Below the pieces are notes generated by a model, which was given only the letters and a program-made list of their open reading frames with translations, was not told the origin of the DNA and made no database searches. Positions 23,280 to 31,124 of a stretch of 34,885 bases of DNA are shown here, one piece after another. The DNA is from Haloferax larsenii JCM 13917 (GTDB taxonomy: Archaea > Halobacteriota > Halobacteria > Halobacteriales > Haloferacaceae). The stretch covers positions 244,039 through 278,923 of the forward strand of contig NZ_AOLI01000006.1 in assembly GCF_000336955.1 (NCBI RefSeq), written 5' to 3'. A program made the position numbers and the translations under genes. Numbering within the stretch: position 1 is the stretch's first letter; every line of letters begins with the position of its first letter.

Positions 23280-23708
23280 ATGTACGAGGATATCTTGGTT
23301 CCGACCGACGGGAGTCCGGGGACGATGAAGGCAGTCGACCACGCGCTCGAACTCGCCGGGCCGGACTCGACGGTTCACGTCCTCTCGGTCGTCGACCAGC
23401 GGGTCTATCTCGCCGCGGGCGGTGACCAACAGGACGCAGTCATCCAGTCGCTTCGAGACGATGCTATCGAAGCGGTCGAAACGTGCGCCGAAGCCTGCGA
23501 AGGTGAGTGCGAGACGAAGACTGGCGTCCGCGAAGGCGTTCCGCACCGTGTCATCCTCGAATATGCAGACGAACACGACATCGACGTGGTCGTGATGGGA
23601 ACCCACGGACGGACCGGCCGCGACAAACTCACCGCGCTCGGCAGCGTCACAGAGCGCGTCGTCGAGAACGCCCACCGGCCAGTCCTCGTCGTTCACATCG
23701 ACGAGTGA
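23280..23708 (+). CDS. universal stress protein (UspA family)
   Basis: A 142-residue single-domain UspA protein. It begins MYEDILVPTDGSPG and ends with the ATP-binding signature VVMGTHGRTGRDKLTALGSVTERVV, the G-2X-G-9X-G(S/T) motif of nucleotide-binding Usps. The C-terminal strand RPVLVVHI is typical. It contains two cysteines in a AETCAEACEGECE-like stretch (three Cys close together), which is a little unusual and might bind metal or form disulphides. Haloarchaeal genomes have dozens of such proteins and no specific partner is evident here. The gene is transcribed with its neighbours but separated by over 90 bases on the 5' side. Confidence 0.9.
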   Translation: MYEDILVPTDGSPGTMKAVDHALELAGPDSTVHVLSVVDQRVYLAAGGDQQDAVIQSLRDDAIEAVETCAEACEGECETKTGVREGVPHRVILEYADEHDIDVVVMGTHGRTGRDKLTALGSVTERVVENAHRPVLVVHIDE

Positions 23709-23727
23709 CCGCGCCCGGTGTGGAGCG

Positions 23728-23737
23728 TTAGGCCTAA
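23728..23737. promoter_or_regulatory. 10-bp palindrome at the folCP promoter
   Basis: TTAGGCCTAA is a perfect palindrome centred about 29 bases upstream of ATG 23762, the place of a TATA box. It may serve as an operator or simply be chance. Confidence 0.3.
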
Positions 23738-23761
23738 GCCCGCCCTACGGGATTTTCGCGT

Positions 23762-26218
23762 ATGGAGTACCACGAGGCGGTGAACTTCCTTTTCGACCTC
23801 CGGCGCTTCCAAATCAAGCCGGGGACCGAGTCGATACAGCGGCTACTTTCTCACCTCGGCGACCCCCACGAGGACGTTTCGTTCGTGCAGATTGCGGGGT
23901 CGAACGGAAAGGGGAGCACCGCCCGGATGCTCGAATCGACGCTCCGCGAGAGCGGTCGCAGCGTCGGCCTGTACACGTCGCCGCACTTCGACGACGTGCG
24001 CGAACGCGTTCGCGTCGACGGTCGAAAGATATCGAAATCGGCCCTCTCGGACTTTGTCGAGGAGGCGAAACCGTATCTCGTCGAGCAAGCCGCAAACGGA
24101 ACGCCCCTCACGTTCTTCGAGACGATGACCGCGCTCGGAATCTGGTACTTCGCTCGCGCCGACGTGGACGTGGCCGTCCTCGAAGTCGGCATGGGCGGCG
24201 AACTCGACGCGACGAGCGTCGTCGACCCCATCGCGAGTACGGTCACGAACGTCTCGCTCGAACACACCGCCATCCTCGGCGACACCGTCGAGGAGATTGC
24301 GAAGACGAAGGCTGCAGTCGCCCCGGCGGGCGCACCGCTCGTGACCGGTGCGACAGGTGACGCACTGGACGTCATCCGCGACGAAGTCGGCGACGTCGTG
24401 ACCGTCCACCCGAAAGGCGAAGACGCCGAAAGCGACGTTCGCGTCGAGTACGGCGGCCGCGTCAACCACCAAGAAGCGGCCGTCGAAATCGAGACAGACG
24501 ACGACACGCTGGACGTGAGAGTTCCGCTCTTAGGCTCGTACCAAGCCCAAAATGCCGGTATCGCCGTGACCGTCGCTCGGCAGGTCGCACCCGACATCAC
24601 CGCCGAGGCGATTCGCCGCGGCCTACGAAACGCCCACTGGCCCGGTCGCTTCGAAGTCATGGGGGCCGACCCCCTCGTCGTTCTCGACGGCGCGCACAAC
24701 CCGGCCGCGTGCAGGGAACTCGCGACCGTCCTCGACGAGTTCGACTACGACGACCTGCACCTCGTCTACGGCGCGATGCACGACAAGGACCACCGCGGGA
24801 TGATTTCCGAACTCCCCGATATCGACTCGGTCGTCACTTGCGAGGCCGATATCTCTCGCGCCGAAGACGCCGATATCCTCGCGTCGGTCTTCGAATCTGC
24901 CGGGGTCGAATCGGTCTCGACTCGGGGTGCTGTGGCGTCTGCGCTCGACGCAGCACGCTCCCGCGCCGACGAAGACGACCTCGTCCTCGTGGTCGGCTCG
25001 CTGTACTGCGTCGCCGAGGCGCGGACGACGTGGACACGAGCGATAATCCCGAAGCGACACCGGACGCTCGACGACTCCCGCGAGACGCTCGAACGCGCCA
25101 ACGTCACCTCGGGCGGCATCAAACACATGCGTGGCAAGGGCGTCCACCGCGTCGTCCACACCCGCGTTCAGCGCCGACAGGCCCAGTACCTCAAAGAGGG
25201 CTTCCTCGCCGAGGGCGGCGAGTGCGCAACCTCCGGTCACGACTCGGGCGGCGAACTCATCGATATCGTCCTGATGGGGACGATGAGCCAGTTCCTCCGC
25301 GTGACCGAGAAACTGCACGACCAGCAGTACGCGCTCCCTCAACTGGCCGAGGAGATTCGAGCGCAACTCGGCATTCGCGTCTCGTCGGACGACCACGGCT
25401 ACCCGTGGGAAGACGGCACCTCTGTCATGGGCATCCTGAACGTCACGCCGGACAGTTTCCACGACGGCGGCGACTTCTACGACATCGACGACGCCGTCGA
25501 ACAGGCGCAGGCGATGGTGGACGCGGGGGTCGATATTATCGACGTTGGCGGCGAGAGCACCCGCCCTGGTGCCGACGAGGTGCCGGTGGACGAGGAAATC
25601 CGCCGCGTGACCCCAGTCATCGAAGCCATCTCGGACCTCGACGCACTCGTCTCCGTGGACACCCGGAAGGCCGCCGTCGCCGAGGCGGCTCTCGACGCCG
25701 GTGCGGACATCCTCAACGACGTGACCGGTCTCGAAGACCCCGAGATGCGGTTCCTCGCGGCCGAACGCGACGTGCCGGTTATCGTCATGCACAGCATCGA
25801 TGCGCCGGTGATTCCCGACAAAGACGTGGACTACGACGACGTGGTCGAAGACGTCATCGACGAACTCACAGAGCGCATCCTGCTCGCCGAGAAGGCGGGG
25901 ATTCCGCGCCGCAACATCATCGTCGACCCCGGACTCGGCTTCGGGAAGTCGGCGTCGGAGAGCTTCGAACTCCTCGGCCGAATAGACGAGTTCCGCGCCC
26001 TCGGCTGCCCGATTCTCGTCGGCCACTCCCACAAGTCGATGTTCACGCTCGTCGGCGAGGAGACCGGCGACAACCTCGCGGCGACCATCGCCGGGACGGC
26101 CATCGCCGCGGACCGCGGGGCCGACATCGTCCGCGTCCACGACGTGCCGGAGAACGTCGCGGCCGTGAACGTCGCGCTCGCGTCGCGGGACGTGAGTCGG
26201 TTCGAAGACGAAAGATAG
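23762..26218 (+). CDS. folCP: dihydrofolate synthase / dihydropteroate synthase fusion (FolC-FolP)
   Basis: An 818-residue three-part protein. Residues 1-430 are a Mur-ligase-like FolC: ATP loop AGSNGKGST (45-53), SPHFDDVRERVRVDG, VLEVGMGGELDAT, NVSLEHTAILG and VVLDGAHNPAA. Residues about 550-818 are dihydropteroate synthase: MGILNVTPDSFHDGG (from 556), DIIDVGGESTRPGA, VDTRKAAVAEAAL, IIVDPGLGFGKS and VGHSHKS. The middle part (about 444-545; RQAQYLKEGFLAEGGECATSG, VLMGTMSQFLRVTEKLHDQQYALPQLAEEI) resembles the N-terminal module of long bacterial DHPS proteins. The fusion joins consecutive steps: pterin + pABA to dihydropteroate, then glutamylation. Such fusions are known in haloarchaea. Confidence 0.93.
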   Translation: MEYHEAVNFLFDLRRFQIKPGTESIQRLLSHLGDPHEDVSFVQIAGSNGKGSTARMLESTLRESGRSVGLYTSPHFDDVRERVRVDGRKISKSALSDFVEEAKPYLVEQAANGTPLTFFETMTALGIWYFARADVDVAVLEVGMGGELDATSVVDPIASTVTNVSLEHTAILGDTVEEIAKTKAAVAPAGAPLVTGATGDALDVIRDEVGDVVTVHPKGEDAESDVRVEYGGRVNHQEAAVEIETDDDTLDVRVPLLGSYQAQNAGIAVTVARQVAPDITAEAIRRGLRNAHWPGRFEVMGADPLVVLDGAHNPAACRELATVLDEFDYDDLHLVYGAMHDKDHRGMISELPDIDSVVTCEADISRAEDADILASVFESAGVESVSTRGAVASALDAARSRADEDDLVLVVGSLYCVAEARTTWTRAIIPKRHRTLDDSRETLERANVTSGGIKHMRGKGVHRVVHTRVQRRQAQYLKEGFLAEGGECATSGHDSGGELIDIVLMGTMSQFLRVTEKLHDQQYALPQLAEEIRAQLGIRVSSDDHGYPWEDGTSVMGILNVTPDSFHDGGDFYDIDDAVEQAQAMVDAGVDIIDVGGESTRPGADEVPVDEEIRRVTPVIEAISDLDALVSVDTRKAAVAEAALDAGADILNDVTGLEDPEMRFLAAERDVPVIVMHSIDAPVIPDKDVDYDDVVEDVIDELTERILLAEKAGIPRRNIIVDPGLGFGKSASESFELLGRIDEFRALGCPILVGHSHKSMFTLVGEETGDNLAATIAGTAIAADRGADIVRVHDVPENVAAVNVALASRDVSRFEDER

Positions 26219-26220
26219 AC

Positions 26221-26232
26221 AAAGATTTGATA
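26221..26232 (+). promoter_or_regulatory. TATA box of the 61-aa membrane protein
   Basis: AAAGATTTGATA is centred about 27 bases upstream of ATG 26254, right after the folCP stop at 26218, so the small gene has its own promoter. Confidence 0.5.
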
Positions 26233-26253
26233 CGTCTCCGGCGTATCACGGAT

Positions 26254-26439
26254 ATGGTCCTCTCCCCGCAGCTTCCCGGACTTCTCGCAATCGCCGTTCC
26301 GTTCGTGCTGGCCCTCGTTCTCGTCGGCGGGCTCGCAGTGAAGTCGATTCTCGCCCGCGTGTCGGGACACGAAGACGACCTCGAACAGCGCGTCGAGGAG
26401 TTAGAATCGCGGGTCGAGGAGTTGTCGGACGAGGAGTGA
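26254..26439 (+). CDS. small membrane protein with coiled-coil tail
   Basis: A 61-residue protein: one membrane helix at about 9-31 (LLAIAVPFVLALVLVGGLAV) followed by a heptad-repeat helix (EDDLEQRVEELESRVEELSDEE) that should form a cytoplasmic coiled coil. It lacks a recognisable family name; similar helix-plus-coil proteins in other genomes are often membrane-shape or envelope components, but I make no claim. The start has an independent TATA box at 26221-26232. The gene lies 35 bases downstream of folCP and 51 bases before the NRDE gene, and all are on the plus strand. Very short, so its coding status rests on composition and promoter spacing. Confidence 0.6.
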   Translation: MVLSPQLPGLLAIAVPFVLALVLVGGLAVKSILARVSGHEDDLEQRVEELESRVEELSDEE

Positions 26440-26457
26440 CCGCCCCCAACGAGACAC

Positions 26458-26467
26458 GCATTTTTGC
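26458..26467 (+). promoter_or_regulatory. TATA box of the NRDE gene
   Basis: GCATTTTTGC is centred about 28 bases upstream of GTG 26491, supporting a leaderless mRNA with a GTG start. Confidence 0.55.
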
Positions 26468-26490
26468 ACCACGGGACCCTACTCACTCCC

Positions 26491-27243
26491 GTGTGCACAC
26501 TCATCCTCGCGTGGCAGGTGTTCGAAGAGACTCCAGTCGTCGTCGCCGCCAACCGCGACGAACTCCTCGACAGGCCCGCCGAGCCGCCACAGCACTGGGC
26601 CGACGGTGAGGGACCTGCGATAGTCGCTCCCCGAGACACCGAAGCGGGCGGCACGTGGGTCGGCTACAACGACGACGGTGTCTTCGTCGGCATCACCAAC
26701 CGCTGGGTCGACGTCGAAGGCGGCGGTGAACGCTCTCGCGGCCATCTCGTCCGCGACGCGCTACGCCATGAGTCGGCCGAGTCCGCCGCCCGATTCGTCG
26801 AGCACGCCATCGACAACCACACCTACGACGGATTCAATCTCGTCGTCGCCGACGAGAACGCCGCGTTCCTCTTCGAGTGGGACGGCAGCGTGTCGGTTCG
26901 GAACCTCGACCCCGGCGTCCACGTCGTCGTCAACGTCGGCACACCGGATTCGTGGTTCGTTCCTGAGAAGCGACCCGAAGTGGGCGAACAGCAGGCCGAC
27001 AACGCCCGACGCGTCTGGGAAGTACTCCAACCGGAACCGGGCGAGGAGATGGCGGCGTGGCGCGAGCGAGCGCGGTCGGTCCTCGGCGACCACGACTACG
27101 GCGTCTGTGTCCACGACCCCGAGGAGCGATTCGGCACGCGTTCGTCGTCGGTCATCACGCTCGGCGACGGCGAGCGGTCGTACGAATTCGCCGACGGGCC
27201 GCCGTGTGAGACCGCCTTCGAACCGGTCGAACGTCACCGTTAA
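26491..27243 (+). CDS. NRDE/TANGO2 family protein
   Basis: A 250-residue protein of the TANGO2 (DUF833) family. It begins with a GTG start followed directly by TGC, giving M-C-T-L-I-L; removal of the initiator Met would expose Cys2 as the N-terminal nucleophile, the feature of Ntn hydrolases to which this family is thought to belong. The eponymous motif AANRDELLDRPA is at about 20-31, and GGTWVGYNDDGVFVGITNRW and GHLVRDAL follow as in the family. Function is not settled; the eukaryotic relative affects secretion and metabolism. Choosing the GTG rather than an in-frame codon further up is justified by the Cys2 and the TATA box at 26458-26467. Confidence 0.85.
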   Translation: MCTLILAWQVFEETPVVVAANRDELLDRPAEPPQHWADGEGPAIVAPRDTEAGGTWVGYNDDGVFVGITNRWVDVEGGGERSRGHLVRDALRHESAESAARFVEHAIDNHTYDGFNLVVADENAAFLFEWDGSVSVRNLDPGVHVVVNVGTPDSWFVPEKRPEVGEQQADNARRVWEVLQPEPGEEMAAWRERARSVLGDHDYGVCVHDPEERFGTRSSSVITLGDGERSYEFADGPPCETAFEPVERHR

Positions 27244-27268
27244 ACCACTCGCCCCACGTGTAGATTGT

Positions 27269-27622
27269 ATGAGCGTGAGCGAAGCCGAAGCCGACCTCTC
27301 TTCTGACGAGCGCGCGGGACTGGAACTCATCCGCGAGTCTGGCGGCATCCACCAGAGCGACTTCTGGAAAGAACTCGACATCTCCTCCCGCAAAGGGAGT
27401 CGTATCGCCGAAGTCCTGGAGTCGCTCGACCTCATCAAGCGAACCTCGACCGTCTACAACGGGCACAACACCTACTATCTCGAACCCGCCGCCCGCGACC
27501 TCGCCTTCTCGATGCTGATGGCCGGAGACATGCTCTCGCCGTTTATCGGCGAAGAGGAAATCAACGCCAACAGCAACGCCTTCTCGCAGTGGCTGATGAA
27601 CCTCGCCTACGAAGAGTACTGA
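27269..27622 (+). CDS. winged-helix DNA-binding protein
   Basis: A 117-residue protein. Residues about 15-65 are a winged helix (GLELIRESGGIHQSDFWKELDISSRKGSRIAEVLESLDLIKRTST) of the MarR/Lrp-like kind common in archaea, followed by a wing (YNGHNTYYLEPA) and a C-terminal helix region (LAFSMLMAGDMLSPFIGEEEINANSNAFSQWLMNLAYEEY) that could be a dimer interface. No ligand-binding pocket is evident. The start ATG 27269 is supported by GTTAAAC about 27 bases upstream. It is convergent with psmA, and a hairpin lies between them. Target genes are unknown. Confidence 0.75.
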   Translation: MSVSEAEADLSSDERAGLELIRESGGIHQSDFWKELDISSRKGSRIAEVLESLDLIKRTSTVYNGHNTYYLEPAARDLAFSMLMAGDMLSPFIGEEEINANSNAFSQWLMNLAYEEY

Positions 27623-27680
27623 GACGCTTCGTCCGAGCGCACGACACACCGTCTGCTACGATTTTCGACTGACGCCGTCC

Positions 27681-27696
27681 CCCGTCGAGCGACGGG
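27681..27696. terminator. hairpin between convergent genes
   Basis: CCCGTCG AG CGACGGG is a perfect 7-bp stem with a two-base centre, between the stop at 27622 (plus gene) and the psmA stop at 27807 (minus). It may form the 3' end of both transcripts. No T-run is adjacent. Confidence 0.35.
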
Positions 27697-27806
27697 TCTG
27701 TGTCGCCCCGCAACGCCCAATCGAGGCTGGTGGTGACGGAACTCCGGCGAGATGCGTCGTAACTGGTCGAGTAGTACAGAAGAAAGAACGAACCGCGGGA
27801 TGCGGT

Positions 27807-28583
27807 CTATTCTTCGGCCGGTTCGTCGTCGTCGTCGCCGTCGTCTTCCTCGGTCGCCAGCAGGTCGTTGGCGACGAGGTGTTCCTCGATGTCGTCGTTC
27901 GAGAGTTCGACGAAGCGCTCGGACTCGGCCGAGACGGTCGCGACGTCGATGCCGTCGGGGCGGATGCCACCTTCGCTGGCGGAGGCGACGGCCTCCAGTG
28001 CCAGTGCGACACCCTCGTCGAGGGTCAGCTCGTCGGAGTAGTTCTCTTCGAGGTACTCCTGGAGGTCACCGCGGTCGGCACCGATGGAGACGGCCTTCCA
28101 CTCGTAGGGCGTCCCCGAGGGGTCCGTCTCGTAGAGGCGCGGCGTGCCGTTTTCGACGCCGCCGATGAGGAGGGCGACACCGAACGGACGGGCACCACCG
28201 ACCTGCGTGTACTGCTGGATGTGGTCGGTGACTTCCTTGGTCAGCGTCTCGATACCGATTGGCTCGCCGTAGCGCAGGCGGTTGACCTGCGACTGACGAC
28301 GGGCGAAATCGATAAGCTGGCGGGCGTCGGCGACGTGGCCGGCGCTCGCGATACCGATGTGGTCGTCTGCTTTGTGAATCTTTTCGACACTCGTCGGCTC
28401 CATCAGCGGCGAGCGAGAACGCTTGTCAGCCGCGAGGACGACACCCTCGGGCGTTCGCACGCCGATACTCGCGGTGCCGCGCTTTACGGCCTCGCGAGCG
28501 TACTCGACCTGATAGAGTCGACCGTCCGGCGAGAAGATAGTAATCCCGCGGTCGTACGCCTGTTGTTGCGCTTGTCCCTGCAT
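27807..28583 (-). CDS. psmA: 20S proteasome alpha subunit
   Basis: A 258-residue alpha-type subunit. It starts MQGQAQQQAYDRGITIFSPDGRLYQVEYAREAVKRGT, the N-terminal helix H0 and signature that gate the outer ring. It lacks the N-terminal threonine nucleophile of beta subunits. Alpha subunits assemble the outer rings and regulate entry into the protein-degrading chamber. The C-terminal tail is extremely acidic (EEDDGDDDDEPAEE), a haloarchaeal trait. It resembles Haloferax PsmA (alpha1), with a slightly longer tail. It is the last gene of a four-gene operon, 6 bases after rnp2. Confidence 0.95.
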   Translation of the reverse strand: MQGQAQQQAYDRGITIFSPDGRLYQVEYAREAVKRGTASIGVRTPEGVVLAADKRSRSPLMEPTSVEKIHKADDHIGIASAGHVADARQLIDFARRQSQVNRLRYGEPIGIETLTKEVTDHIQQYTQVGGARPFGVALLIGGVENGTPRLYETDPSGTPYEWKAVSIGADRGDLQEYLEENYSDELTLDEGVALALEAVASASEGGIRPDGIDVATVSAESERFVELSNDDIEEHLVANDLLATEEDDGDDDDEPAEE

Positions 28584-28589
28584 GGAATA

Positions 28590-29069
28590 TCACTCGAGAT
28601 CGAGTTGCGTCGCGCCCGTGAACCCGTCCGGGCCGCTTACGTCCAAGAGTGAGTCGCGGACAGTTGCGGTCCGGGATTCGTTCTCGAACACGACGTCTCT
28701 CTGCTCAGAAAATCCGGCCCGGCCGTGTAAATACCTTTCCGAACAGGCACGCACCGTACCGGAGACGCCTCGCACTCTGACGCCCACTGGGTCGCCGCCG
28801 ATGTCGTCGATGCAAGCGAGCGCGGCTCTCGCCTCGTCGACGTGGCCGCGACGAGCGCGAACGATAGTCTCGGCGACACACTCGTCGGAGTCGAATCCGA
28901 GAACCGTCAGGTCGGCGTCGGCGCTCCCGGCGTCGCCGAAGAGGTTCTGTGCGGCGTACCACAGCTCTCGCTGGAACGAGCCGCGGTTGAGGCTCGCGTC
29001 CGGCCACGTCTCGACTTCGACCGCGAGATATCGCCAGCGCGGTCGCAGATGTTTGGGCAGGTGTTTCAT
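28590..29069 (-). CDS. rnp2: ribonuclease P protein component 2 (Pop5-like)
   Basis: A 159-residue protein of the archaeal RNase P complex. Rnp2 (Pop5) has a ferredoxin-like fold, binds the catalytic RNA domain with Rnp3, and supports cleavage of pre-tRNA 5' leaders. Typical are the N-terminal MKHLPKHLRPRWRYLAVEV, the central LWYAAQNLFGDAGSADADLTVLGFD and VRARRGHVDEARAALACID, followed by VGVRVRGVSGTVRACSERYL. The last 40 residues form an extra tail without clear matches. Its pairing with rnp3 upstream and psmA downstream is the conserved archaeal gene order. Start ATG 29069 lies 25 bases after the methyltransferase stop. Confidence 0.9.
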   Translation of the reverse strand: MKHLPKHLRPRWRYLAVEVETWPDASLNRGSFQRELWYAAQNLFGDAGSADADLTVLGFDSDECVAETIVRARRGHVDEARAALACIDDIGGDPVGVRVRGVSGTVRACSERYLHGRAGFSEQRDVVFENESRTATVRDSLLDVSGPDGFTGATQLDLE

Positions 29070-29094
29070 TGGGTGTGTTCAGGTGCTCGTATCG

Positions 29095-29721
29095 CTACTC
29101 GTCCACTGGTGGGGCGCGTTCCGCGACGAGGACGCCGACCTGCTCGTGGACGGCTTCGACGGCCGTGAGGACGAATCCGGCGTCGGTGAGCGCGTCGGCG
29201 AGATATCCCACGGTCGAGGGGTCGTCGACTTCGGGCGAGTAGAACGGTTCGTCGGGGTTCGGTTCGCCGAAGAACATCACGTCACCGAGGACGAATCGCT
29301 CCGGTTCGAGGTCGGCGATGACCTCGATAGCCTCGCGCTTTTCCTCGTCCGAGAGGTGGTGCATAGCGAAGTTCGAGACGACGATGTCGATATCCTCGTC
29401 GTCGTCCACGTTCGGGTCGCGGAACCGGCCTTCGCCGAACTCGACGTTCTCGATGCCGACCTCGGCTGCTTTCGTCCGCGCTTGTTCGAGCATCCCCTCG
29501 CTGATGTCGCGGCCGACGACCCGCTTCGCATCGGGTGCGAGTGCGAGCGCGATAGCGCCCGTTCCGGTCCCGAGGTCGAGTACGGTGTCGTCATCGGAGG
29601 GGTCGGCGTAGTGGACGACGAGCGAGACGCACGCGCGGTACGCTTCGCTGTCTTGGGAGTCGTCGTAGTCGGAGGCGATGTCCGAAAAGCGGTCGGCGTG
29701 TTCCTCAAGTGTCTTCTTCAT
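29095..29721 (-). CDS. class I SAM-dependent methyltransferase
   Basis: A 208-residue methyltransferase. The SAM-binding motif I is VLDLGTGTGAIALAL, motif II with the acidic residue is around VVGRDISEGMLEQARTKA, and DIVVSNFAMHHLSDEEKREAIEVIADLEPERFVLGDVMF matches the methyltransferase type 11/12 fold. No RNA- or protein-binding domain reveals the substrate. It sits between rnp3 and rnp2. That conserved position suggests a role in RNA or ribosome-related modification, but this is inference. ATG 29721 is chosen over an upstream GTG at 29739 since MKKTLEEHADRFSDIASDYD is a natural start; either overlaps the rnp3 end by 17-35 bases. Confidence 0.85.
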   Translation of the reverse strand: MKKTLEEHADRFSDIASDYDDSQDSEAYRACVSLVVHYADPSDDDTVLDLGTGTGAIALALAPDAKRVVGRDISEGMLEQARTKAAEVGIENVEFGEGRFRDPNVDDDEDIDIVVSNFAMHHLSDEEKREAIEVIADLEPERFVLGDVMFFGEPNPDEPFYSPEVDDPSTVGYLADALTDAGFVLTAVEAVHEQVGVLVAERAPPVDE

Positions 29722-30400
29722 ATCGGCCACGTTCGACACCCGGGGCTATGAACGACTCGGACATCAGTTCGCGATTGCGCTCGGCGAGTCGGCCCCACTC
29801 ACGCAGTCCATCGAGAACCTGCTCGCGGTCGAAACCGATGACGTCTCCCAGCCCAGCTAACTCACGGGGGGCGCGAAGCTGGAGGTGCGAACTCGGCCGC
29901 GCAGAGACCACGTACGGTGTGTCGTAGTACTCCACGAGTTCCCGAAGCTTTCGGAGCTTCGAGAGTGCGCGAACCCGCGTGCCGCCGTCGGACCGCAACA
30001 CCGGGGCGAGGTCGAATTCGACGCGAACGCCGTTGTCGCGGGCGGCCTTCGCGAGAACGTGATTGAAGTTCCCGTCGTCGGCCATCGGTTGTGTGAGCAC
30101 GTCGACGCGCGGCTGTTCGACGGCGAACCGGTTCAGCCCGTTCGTACCGCCGCGAACGAGGACCAGTTCTCGTTGCGGTCGGTAGTTTCCGACCGCGCCG
30201 CTTGCGTGTTCGGGGTCGGGAGCGACGATTTCGATGCCCTCAACGATGTCTACGTCGAGTTCGTCTCGAAGGCGGTCGTAGTCAGGCGTTGCGTCCACAC
30301 CCCGGACGACGATGCCATCGTAGTCGTAGCGACGGGCAGCGCTCGCGACGCGACTGGCCGTGCTCTCGCCGTCCGGGTGGGCGTAGACCGCCTCGTACAT
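29705..30400 (-). CDS. rnp3: ribonuclease P protein component 3 (Rpp30-like)
   Basis: A 231-residue TIM-barrel-like PHP-fold protein of RNase P (Rpp30/Rnp3), the partner of Rnp2. Family marks are the start MYEAVYAHPDG, IVEGIEIVAPDPE, LVLVRGGTNGLNRFAVEQPRVDVLTQPMADDGNFNHVLAKAARDNGVRVEFDLAPVL and PYVVSARPSSHLQLRAPREL. It is the first gene of the operon rnp3, methyltransferase, rnp2, psmA, with a TATA box at 30421-30432 upstream. The end overlaps the methyltransferase start. Length is normal. Confidence 0.93.
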   Translation of the reverse strand: MYEAVYAHPDGESTASRVASAARRYDYDGIVVRGVDATPDYDRLRDELDVDIVEGIEIVAPDPEHASGAVGNYRPQRELVLVRGGTNGLNRFAVEQPRVDVLTQPMADDGNFNHVLAKAARDNGVRVEFDLAPVLRSDGGTRVRALSKLRKLRELVEYYDTPYVVSARPSSHLQLRAPRELAGLGDVIGFDREQVLDGLREWGRLAERNRELMSESFIAPGVERGRYEEDT

Positions 30401-30420
30401 AGGCGACCGAACGAGGTGGT

Positions 30421-30432
30421 GGAAAAAGGGCG
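30421..30432 (-). promoter_or_regulatory. TATA box of the rnp3-psmA operon
   Basis: AACGCCCTTTTTCC (minus strand) contains a T-rich box centred 27 bases upstream of ATG 30400. Confidence 0.5.
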
Positions 30433-30504
30433 TTGCGTTCCTGTCGCCGGGACGGGTCTGCTGAACAGCACGTCCGAGGACGCTCGCTGCGCGGCCGCAC
30501 CCGC

Positions 30505-31074
30505 TCAGTCGCGCGTCGTTCGGATGGTAACCGCCAGCGCGAGTATGGACCCAACAGCCGCGAGGACTCCGAATCCAGGAATTTCGAAGCCAGACGATGA
30601 AGTCCTCGTCGTGGTCGTGGTCGTCGTCTCAGTCGAGGGCTCCGTCGAAGGCCGGTCCGTCGACGTCGTCGGTGGCGATAGCGTCGACCCGTCGGGCATG
30701 TTGTTGGTGACGAGTACTCCTTCTATCGCGTGAATTTCGGATTCATTGTGTCTTATTGATATTTCTACGGGGCCGCCACGAAGTGGGGCCAACTCGTCGA
30801 GGTCGAACGACACCACGAAGGTACCGTTTTCACCGACGCGGATGGCCTTCGAGACGAGAAACGGATGTGTGTCTCCGATAGACTTGACACGAATGCCGAC
30901 GACGGTTCCTTCTTCAAACGGTGTCGTCCCGTGTATCTGCTGGTCAGCCGCCGCATCGAGGACGAGTTCGTCACCAGAGTATTCGATGACGGTCCCGTTC
31001 GCTGCCGTCGCGGCACCGGCAGTCACGAGAAAGAGGAGGACAAAGACGACAGTAAACTGTCGTAGCGGGTGCAT
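30505..31074 (-). CDS. small secreted PGF-CTERM surface protein
   Basis: A 189-residue exported protein. Residues 1-25 are a Sec signal (MHPLRQFTVVFVLLFLVTAG then AATAANG). The core (about 26-120) has the strand pattern of the BGTF-type surface domain, e.g. LVLDAAADQQIHGTTPFEEG and TFVVSFDLDELAPLRGGPVEISI. Then comes a Thr/Ser/Pro-rich linker (TTSTDRPSTEPSTETTTT), expected to be O-glycosylated, and a PGF motif in EIPGFGVLAAVGSILALAVT with a hydrophobic stretch and basic end. That tail is the archaeosortase A sorting signal, so the mature protein would be lipid-anchored. Sequons N-G-T occur twice and N-E-S once. ATG 31074 is fixed by a TATA box at 31094-31105. Confidence 0.75.
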   Translation of the reverse strand: MHPLRQFTVVFVLLFLVTAGAATAANGTVIEYSGDELVLDAAADQQIHGTTPFEEGTVVGIRVKSIGDTHPFLVSKAIRVGENGTFVVSFDLDELAPLRGGPVEISIRHNESEIHAIEGVLVTNNMPDGSTLSPPTTSTDRPSTEPSTETTTTTTTRTSSSGFEIPGFGVLAAVGSILALAVTIRTTRD

Positions 31075-31093
31075 CGGACAAATTATTTCCGCC

Positions 31094-31105
31094 AACAAAC
31101 AAGTA
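31094..31105 (-). promoter_or_regulatory. TATA box of the PGF-CTERM protein gene
   Basis: TACTTGTTTGTT (minus strand) is centred 26 bases upstream of ATG 31074. It lies in the 50 bases between this gene and the dapE stop. Confidence 0.5.
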
Positions 31106-31124
31106 CGTTTTGATTCCCCGACAC

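Noticed and set aside
24623-26140. Antisense frame of 505 codons over folCP
   Set aside because: The sense strand carries all FolC and FolP motifs; the antisense frame has none.
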